This document shows, piece after piece, positions 6,299 through 10,248 of a DNA stretch of 10,248 nucleotides. The notes beneath the pieces were generated by a model that worked only from the letters and a program-made list of their open reading frames with translations, did no database searches and was not told where the DNA came from. Both the position numbers and the translations under genes were made by a program. Source of the DNA: Candidatus Thorarchaeota archaeon (GTDB lineage: Archaea; Asgardarchaeota; Thorarchaeia; Thorarchaeales; Thorarchaeaceae); contig JAEOST010000640.1 of NCBI GenBank assembly GCA_016840245.1, forward strand, positions 1 to 10,248, written 5' to 3'. The first letter of the stretch is position 1, and each line of letters opens with the position of its first letter.

Positions 6299-7801
6299 TT
6301 GTCGGTCTCGGTTACATTGTCTGAGATGATATATGTGTACTTCAATCGATTGTGGATTAGATCTTTCACAATATTCCTCATCCTACTGTTCAGTATGTTC
6401 ATTGTTAGCTATCCTTTGATCGAAAGTGCAGGGGATAAGGGGAATGACACAAGACACAATCACATCCTGAGTCAAGAACCAGACTATTGGCCCACGGAGG
6501 GCTGGCTGACTTCTACACCGGAAGAGCAGGAGATGGACTCCTCAAAGCTGGAGGACATGGTTGACTTCATCGAGCAGTCCGAGTTAAACATCGACTCAAT
6601 TATCGTCATTCGTAATGGATACATCGTGCTGGAGGAATACCCTGACCCATACTTCACTCAGAGCACTTTACACACAATTCAATCTGCTACCAAGAGCTTC
6701 ACGTCAACATGTGTAGGGATTGCAATACAGAGAGGGGTTCTCTCTGGTGTAGACAGGACAATGGCTAATCTATTCTCAGACTACTCTATTGCCAACCTTG
6801 ATAGCTGGAAGCTTGCCATCACAGTTGAACATCTACTAACCATGAGTACAGGTCTTGAGTGGCATGAGCATGACATTCCTTACGACCAACCCGGGAATGA
6901 TTTGATGGCGATGTACGATAGCGATGACATGTATCAGTATGTGCTCAACTGTCCTACTGAATATGAACCTGGTACAAGGTGGGCCTATCACTCCGGTTGT
7001 TCTGAGCTCTTGGGGGGAGTTGTCGAGAAATCATCTGGCTATGGTTTCATCGACTTTGTAGAGTCTTTCCTCTTTGATCCATTAGGCATCGATTACTACG
7101 ACTGGTGGAATCCTCACAACAATCCACAATATGGTGTGAGTGGAGGACTCTACCTAACTCCAAGGGACATGGCAAAACTAGGTTTTCTCTTCTTGAACAA
7201 TGGCACTTGGGATGATAAGGAGATTGTGTCTGAAGAATGGGTGAGTATCGCGACCTCTGAGCATTACAGAGGATTTACTGGAGCTGATTTGGGATATGGT
7301 TACCAGTGGTGGACACTTGATGGAACTGATATCTATGCAGCCTGGGGAGCTCGTGATCAGAGAATCTTTGTGTCCCCTGAGAATGACTTGGTTGTAGTAT
7401 TCACTGCTGACATAGATGATGAAGATTGGTATCCTGCACCTTCGCTTCTCAGGTACTATATTCTCGGGGCAATAGAAGATTACACAGAAAATCAAACTAT
7501 GACTACCAGTGTATCTACGTTGAGTACTACTGAAACCAGTACATCCACGTTGAGTATTACTGTAACCAGTGCATCCACGTTGAGTACTACTGAAACCAGC
7601 GCAACAACCAGTACATCAACCACACCAACTACATCAACTATTTCTGGTTCAATCTCAACTACAGTGAACTCTGAAGACCCGTCTCCTAATAATATCAGCA
7701 ATTACCCACTTCAGAATACCATTGTTATCATAATAGCAGGAGCGCTTGTCATTTTCGTGACTTTCTTTGTTTCTAAGGCGGTTTTCCGAAAAGTTGAGTG
7801 A
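6299..7801 (+). CDS. Surface-anchored serine hydrolase, class C beta-lactamase family
   Basis: Predicted extracellular serine hydrolase of the beta-lactamase / D-peptidase / NylB-EstB esterase superfamily, 500 residues from the TTG at 6299. Order: N-terminal helix or signal (about 16-37); catalytic domain about 70-395; Thr/Ser stalk about 400-463; C-terminal membrane helix about 470-492 with a basic end. Active-site motifs: SATK (Ser129, Lys132) in SATKSFTS, the Y-x-S motif Y230-H-S (family Y-x-N/S), and WGARDQRIFV (349-358) at the usual KTG/HxG-type third motif, with Asp where Gly is common. The variant motifs fit NylB- or esterase-like members better than true beta-lactamases. ATG at 6326 is an alternative start; the TATA box supports leaderless initiation near 6299. 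The stalk contains three 30-bp tandem repeats. Substrate unknown; possibilities include peptides, esters or amides outside the cell. Confidence 0.88.
   Translation: MSVSVTLSEMIYVYFNRLWIRSFTIFLILLFSMFIVSYPLIESAGDKGNDTRHNHILSQEPDYWPTEGWLTSTPEEQEMDSSKLEDMVDFIEQSELNIDSIIVIRNGYIVLEEYPDPYFTQSTLHTIQSATKSFTSTCVGIAIQRGVLSGVDRTMANLFSDYSIANLDSWKLAITVEHLLTMSTGLEWHEHDIPYDQPGNDLMAMYDSDDMYQYVLNCPTEYEPGTRWAYHSGCSELLGGVVEKSSGYGFIDFVESFLFDPLGIDYYDWWNPHNNPQYGVSGGLYLTPRDMAKLGFLFLNNGTWDDKEIVSEEWVSIATSEHYRGFTGADLGYGYQWWTLDGTDIYAAWGARDQRIFVSPENDLVVVFTADIDDEDWYPAPSLLRYYILGAIEDYTENQTMTTSVSTLSTTETSTSTLSITVTSASTLSTTETSATTSTSTTPTTSTISGSISTTVNSEDPSPNNISNYPLQNTIVIIIAGALVIFVTFFVSKAVFRKVE
7505..7594 (+). repeat. Three 30-bp in-frame tandem repeats in the hydrolase stalk
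   Basis: Three copies of a 30-base unit (7505-7534, 7535-7564, 7565-7594), each starting ACCAGT and containing TCYACGTTGAGTAYTACTG, encode the decapeptides TSVSTLSTTE, TSTSTLSITV and TSASTLSTTE. A degenerate continuation (ACCAGC...ACCAGT) follows. Being a multiple of three, copy-number change would lengthen or shorten the extracellular stalk without breaking the frame. Confidence 0.9.
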
Positions 7802-7843
7802 AAGACAATTTTATCAATCTGAGATGTGAGCTAGCATCTGCCT
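7802..7843 (+). promoter_or_regulatory. Promoter of the basic hypothetical gene
   Basis: AATTTTATC at about 7808-7816 is preceded by a purine-rich AAAGAC, as in a BRE-TATA pair, and predicts transcription starting near 7837, some 7 bases before ATG 7844. An interrupted dyad AGATG-nn-AGCT-nn-CATCT (7822-7839) overlaps the predicted start site and could be an operator. Confidence 0.45.
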
Positions 7844-8359
7844 ATGACACCTGATGAGGACACAGTTGGATTGGAGAAGAAGAAAGAGCAATCCAGAGTT
7901 CGAGCTAAGAAGCTGAAGGACAACGTCACAATAGCGAAGAGAAGGCGTGAGGGACAGTCAAAGACCCCTGGTGTCAAGGTTGTTGGGTATGAGTTTGAGG
8001 GCACAAGACCTGAATCTGAAGACTCTCTTGAGTCAGAGGTGACTGCTTACATCTTGAGGAGGGGCGGATTCTTGGTCAGAGGTGAAGAAGCAGCTGTTGC
8101 AGAGATATCTCGCACAGCTGACAGGTCCGAGGTAGCAGAGGTCTACATTGCCAGAATCACCGGACTTGATGAGAAGTGGGGTCTCTCACGGAAATTCTAC
8201 CAGCGACAAGGAAAGACCGTTTTTGCACACAGGTTCGAGGATGGAATCATACTTGAATACAGTGTGGAGAGCTACAAGGGGTATGTGAGTCGGACATACT
8301 ATATAGTTCGGGGTCAGGAGTTTCATCCATTTGCACAACACAACTACAGAAAGACATGA
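7844..8359 (+). CDS. Hypothetical protein with highly basic N-terminal segment
   Basis: Soluble protein of 171 residues; family not recognised. Residues 10-45 are a Lys/Arg-rich, probably helical stretch (KKKEQSRVRAKKLKDN, then AKRRREG), suggesting contact with nucleic acid or ribosome. An acidic linker follows (about 53-66, TRPESEDSLESE), then a compact C-terminal domain of about 100 residues with alternating hydrophobic and charged positions (VYIARITGLDEKWGLSRKF, then GIILEYSVESY and RTYYIVRG), likely beta-rich. There are no cysteines, signal peptide or membrane helix. The ATG start lies just after a predicted leaderless-type promoter, so the gene is probably transcribed on its own rather than with the hydrolase 42 bases upstream. 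Coding potential is good: charged composition and no competing long frame. Function unknown. Confidence 0.75.
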   Translation: MTPDEDTVGLEKKKEQSRVRAKKLKDNVTIAKRRREGQSKTPGVKVVGYEFEGTRPESEDSLESEVTAYILRRGGFLVRGEEAAVAEISRTADRSEVAEVYIARITGLDEKWGLSRKFYQRQGKTVFAHRFEDGIILEYSVESYKGYVSRTYYIVRGQEFHPFAQHNYRKT

Positions 8360-8444
8360 TGTGCTACAATTATCAATCAAGATATTCTGATTCTCATTGC
8401 TTCGGTGATTTCATCCGATAGAAGATAACTGTTATCGATGGTGA
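8360..8444. other. Convergent intergenic spacer with GATAAC-T-GTTATC palindrome
   Basis: This 85-base gap separates two genes ending toward each other. It holds a perfect 13-bp dyad GATAACTGTTATC (8424-8436), which is AT-rich and lacks a downstream T-run, so it is not a convincing terminator. Nothing else was seen. Confidence 0.4.
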
Positions 8445-9002
8445 TTAGTAGGTATACATCAGAGCCATCGGTGGTGTAGTGAGAATCTGTTGATTGCCAT
8501 CTCCCCAGACGTACAAAACTCTGGCGTATAGCATTATGTCTTCTTCCAACGTGGGTGAGAATATCTCGCTGCGTGAATTGATGTACTCTATGTAGTCACT
8601 CTGCCCAGGAGCAATCGTAATCGGAGCAAAGTATTGATTTACTGTTGTCATATTCAGGGTCACAAGTGGCTGTCCTGTGTCGTTGAGGAAGATGGTGGCC
8701 TTGACAACTCCAATATTCGTTATCGTGGTGTCACCATTGTTGGTTATGTTGATTCCTACAACAGCATAGAATGGAGGCCCCTCTGGTGGAACCGCCGGCA
8801 TGAAGTCTTGCCAGAAGTATCCATCTGCCCAGAGTACCACGTCACCATTAGTAACCACCTCAGGATCCGGTCCCGGTGTAGTTGTAGGGGGTGGAAGGTG
8901 TCCTGAACCAGGTGTCAGTGCAGTGAGTGAGTATGAGAGCATACCCACACCTCCAAGGACTATTACCACTAGTGTGGCTGCAATCAGTCTTCTATCTGGC
9001 AT
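8445..9002 (-). CDS. Signal-anchored secreted protein with beta-sandwich-like domain
   Basis: Extracytoplasmic protein of 185 residues. An N-terminal signal or anchor helix (MPDRR, then hydrophobic 6-28) is followed by a Pro/Thr/Gly linker (31-48, LPPPTTTPGPDP) and a beta-rich domain (about 50-185). YAVVGINITNNGDTTITNIG together with IAPGQSDYIEY is the pattern of archaeal surface domains resembling Ig-fold or CARDB modules (strand, NNG turn, strand, APGxS turn). Sequons at Asn85, Asn107 and Asn117 support an outside location. No catalytic motif or C-terminal anchor is visible. ATG 9002 follows a weak GAGTGAAGAAG and lies 6 bases after the stop of a short hydrophobic frame. A TATA-like TATTATAT (minus strand, about 9034-9042) could give this gene its own short-leader promoter. 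It might instead be read through from the reductase gene upstream. Confidence 0.75.
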   Translation of the reverse strand: MPDRRLIAATLVVIVLGGVGMLSYSLTALTPGSGHLPPPTTTPGPDPEVVTNGDVVLWADGYFWQDFMPAVPPEGPPFYAVVGINITNNGDTTITNIGVVKATIFLNDTGQPLVTLNMTTVNQYFAPITIAPGQSDYIEYINSRSEIFSPTLEEDIMLYARVLYVWGDGNQQILTTPPMALMYTY

Positions 9003-9008
9003 TCTTCT

Positions 9009-9122
9009 TCACTCTACCACATGGTCAAGAATGGATATAATACCAGAGATTAGAACAACCAATCCAAAGATTAGAACGGTGCTTACGAATCCTGCAGCAT
9101 CTCGTTCACGACTCTCTTCACA
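9009..9122 (-). other. Short hydrophobic open frame, possible small membrane peptide or gene remnant
   Basis: Reading from a TGA at about 9125 to the stop at 9009-9011, this 37-codon frame encodes a charged segment (EESRERDAAG) followed by a convincing membrane helix (STVLIFGLVVLISGIISIL) and DHVVE. It overlaps the reductase 3' end in the -1 frame and stops 6 bases before the next gene. It has no ATG or usable GTG; the only conventional candidate is TTG at 9062, giving 17 residues (MVVLISGIISILDHVVE) with no ribosome site. It may be a degenerate gene, a frameshift extension or chance, since a promoter could explain the same bases. Confidence 0.25.
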
Positions 9123-10081
9123 TCACTGACTTGTTTCTTACTCAGCGGACCAAATTCCAGTGCTCCCACATTCTCAGTGACCTGTTGAGGGTTCTTGAAA
9201 CCTGGTATTGGAATCAGACTCTCATGGTCTGCCCAGATCCATCCTAATGCAGCCTGAGCCAGTGTACGTCCGTCACTAGTCAGGGTCTCTCGTAGGTTCT
9301 CCAGAGTCTGTCGAAGCGTCAGTATCCTTCCTTCTCCGAAGTTCCTACCATGTAGCATGTGGTCTTTCGGTCGGACAGTGTCATCGCGATACTTGCCTGT
9401 GAGAAGACCACCTCCCAGAGGGGTCTTGATGAGTCCGGTAATTCCGAATCTATCGATAACATCAGAGAGCATTATTTCATTATGTGTGAACATGTTATGC
9501 CTGAACTGGACAGTTGCACAGTGTTTTCCCTCTGCAAAGATTCCCGCTCTCTCAGGAGAGTCTGTGCTCCATCCGTACCATCTGACCTTACCTTCATCCA
9601 CCAGTTCTTCCAATATTTCCATAATTCCTGGGGCTTTCTCAGGGTCAAGAGAGCCTGAATGCAACTGATAGACATCTATGTAGTCTGTCTGAAGTCGTTC
9701 AAGACTTGCGTCACATGCACTCTTGATTCCCTCTGGAGAGAGGTCACTACCAGTTGATCTGCATGGTATATCCGGATTACCCGATTCTAGATCAAAGACC
9801 GAGGAGAACTTTGTGGCAATTACAACATCATCACGGTTTTCTTTCAACGCCTCTCCTAGTACTCTTTCACTCCGACCGCATCCGTAGACATTTGCAGTAT
9901 CGAATAGGGTAATCTCCATCTCTAGGGCAAGGTGAATCGACTCTATCGATTCTTTATCATCCGCCTGACCGTACGCAATGACTCCATGTTCAGGATGGAG
10001 AAACGGACCTCCTATCCCCCAACATCCAAGACCCATTGCACTAACTTTGATTCCACTTTTTCCAAGGCTTCTCTTCTTCAT
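9083..10081 (-). CDS. Aldo/keto reductase
   Basis: NAD(P)H-dependent reductase of the AKR superfamily, a cytoplasmic TIM barrel that interconverts carbonyls and alcohols; substrate not predictable. Numbered from ATG 10081 (332 residues, normal for the family): LGKSGIKVSAMGLGCWGIGG at the first strand; tetrad Asp61 and Tyr66 (LFDTANVYG), Lys91 (VIATKF) and His141 (DVYQLHSG); GKVRWYGWS strand; cofactor segment IPIPGFKNPQQVTEN near the C terminus. All four catalytic residues are present. The frame also opens at TTG 10099 and ATG 10084; GAGGG 7 bases before ATG 10081 supports that start. It is divergent from a probable TetR-family gene, with two palindromic operators lying across its predicted transcription start. 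The reductase is therefore probably repressed by that regulator and induced by a small molecule, perhaps its own substrate (inference). Confidence 0.93.
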   Translation of the reverse strand: MKKRSLGKSGIKVSAMGLGCWGIGGPFLHPEHGVIAYGQADDKESIESIHLALEMEITLFDTANVYGCGRSERVLGEALKENRDDVVIATKFSSVFDLESGNPDIPCRSTGSDLSPEGIKSACDASLERLQTDYIDVYQLHSGSLDPEKAPGIMEILEELVDEGKVRWYGWSTDSPERAGIFAEGKHCATVQFRHNMFTHNEIMLSDVIDRFGITGLIKTPLGGGLLTGKYRDDTVRPKDHMLHGRNFGEGRILTLRQTLENLRETLTSDGRTLAQAALGWIWADHESLIPIPGFKNPQQVTENVGALEFGPLSKKQVSDVKRVVNEMLQDS

Positions 10082-10104
10082 CATAATTCCCTCTATCAAG
10101 TCTT

Positions 10105-10129
10105 ACCATTCAAAATACGTTTGAATGGT
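10105..10129. promoter_or_regulatory. Operator 1: perfect palindrome, 10-bp arms
   Basis: ACCATTCAAA and TTTGAATGGT match perfectly around the 5-base centre ATACG. It lies in the predicted 5' leader of the reductase, so a bound repressor would block elongation or initiation there. Confidence 0.75.
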
Positions 10130-10154
10130 ACCGTTCAATCCAACGTTGAATGGT
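10130..10154. promoter_or_regulatory. Operator 2: near-perfect palindrome abutting operator 1
   Basis: ACCGTTCAA and TTGAATGGT (one mismatch) are arranged over the same 25-base length as operator 1 and directly joined to it, giving four copies of the half-site ACCRTTCAA. It overlaps the predicted minus-strand start near 10137 and touches the plus-strand BRE. Two dimers could bind side by side. Confidence 0.72.
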
Positions 10155-10171
10155 AAAGGTATATATCCTTT
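10155..10171. promoter_or_regulatory. Symmetric BRE-TATA-BRE element, candidate bidirectional promoter
   Basis: AAAGG-TATATAT-CCTTT reads as a purine-rich BRE followed by a TATA box on both strands. It predicts starts near 10189 (plus, the regulator) and near 10137 (minus, the reductase), both suitably placed before their genes. No second good TATA box is seen in the spacer. Confidence 0.65.
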
Positions 10172-10206
10172 CTGCCTCCAGCATTTCCTGTACCTAGACA
10201 GGTTGC

Positions 10207-10248
10207 ATGATCGACATGAGCGAGAAATCAACGGCAAGAGACCCTAGA
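10207..10248 (+). CDS. Probable TetR-family regulator, 5' end only
   Basis: Only 14 codons are inside the window (MIDMSEKSTARDPR), running open to the edge. The charged, disordered start ending in a basic DPR resembles the residues just before the first helix of TetR/AcrR regulators, typically followed by RxxILxAAxxLF. Context adds weight: it is divergent from a reductase, with tandem dyads in between, the usual layout of an autoregulated TetR repressor. ATG 10207 has AGGT about 4 bases upstream; ATG 10216 is an alternative start. Family assignment is tentative because the helix-turn-helix itself is not visible. Confidence 0.45.
   Translation, partial: MIDMSEKSTARDPR

Noticed and set aside
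7505..7594. Short tandem repeats considered as a CRISPR array
   Set aside because: The units are directly adjacent with no unique spacers, keep the reading frame and encode a stalk peptide.
7492..7701. Minus-strand hydrophobic Val-rich frame opposite the hydrolase stalk
   Set aside because: Val/Leu/Asp repeats are the antisense reading of the ACC/AGT/ACT stalk codons, not a membrane protein.

Overview
The window reads as a piece of an archaeal chromosome. Intergenic regions carry AT-rich TATA-like boxes about 24-30 bases before likely transcript starts, several genes appear leaderless or use GTG/TTG starts, and two predicted surface enzymes carry Thr/Ser-rich, sequon-bearing stalks ending in a C-terminal membrane anchor. 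Together with a base composition near the middle of the range, this recalls Asgard archaea such as Thorarchaeia. That placement is an impression from protein style, not a proof. No rRNA, tRNA, CRISPR array, IS element or phage gene was seen. All gaps between genes are shorter than about 110 bases.

Layout, left to right. (1) A minus-strand tandem-GNAT acetyltransferase (8-1000) is divergent from a plus-strand, membrane-anchored Ntn-type (choloylglycine hydrolase-like) surface enzyme (1114-2304). (2) A minus-strand pair, a six-helix membrane protein (2674-3303) and a winged-helix regulator (2321-2662), is divergent from a plus-strand ABC exporter: ATPase (3414-4370), permease overlapping it by 4 bases (4367-5143), then an isoprenylcysteine-methyltransferase-like integral membrane methyltransferase (5219-5746). 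A perfect 19-bp palindrome sits midway between the two divergent promoters. (3) A small minus-strand four-helix membrane protein (5767-6213) is divergent from a beta-lactamase-family serine hydrolase with a Thr/Ser stalk and C-terminal anchor (6299-7801), followed by a plus-strand basic protein of unknown function (7844-8359). (4) A minus-strand group has an aldo/keto reductase (9083-10081), a possible tiny hydrophobic frame (9009-9122) and a signal-anchored secreted protein (8445-9002). The reductase is divergent from the first codons of a probable TetR-type regulator (10207 to the window end). Between them lie two abutting 25-bp palindromic operators and a symmetric BRE-TATA-BRE element.

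Functionally the window looks like cell-envelope biology under local transcriptional control: two anchored extracellular hydrolases, an ABC exporter with a membrane methyltransferase, several small membrane proteins, and a reductase under a divergent regulator. The strongest non-gene signals are the operator and promoter structures at 3356-3374 and 10105-10171.
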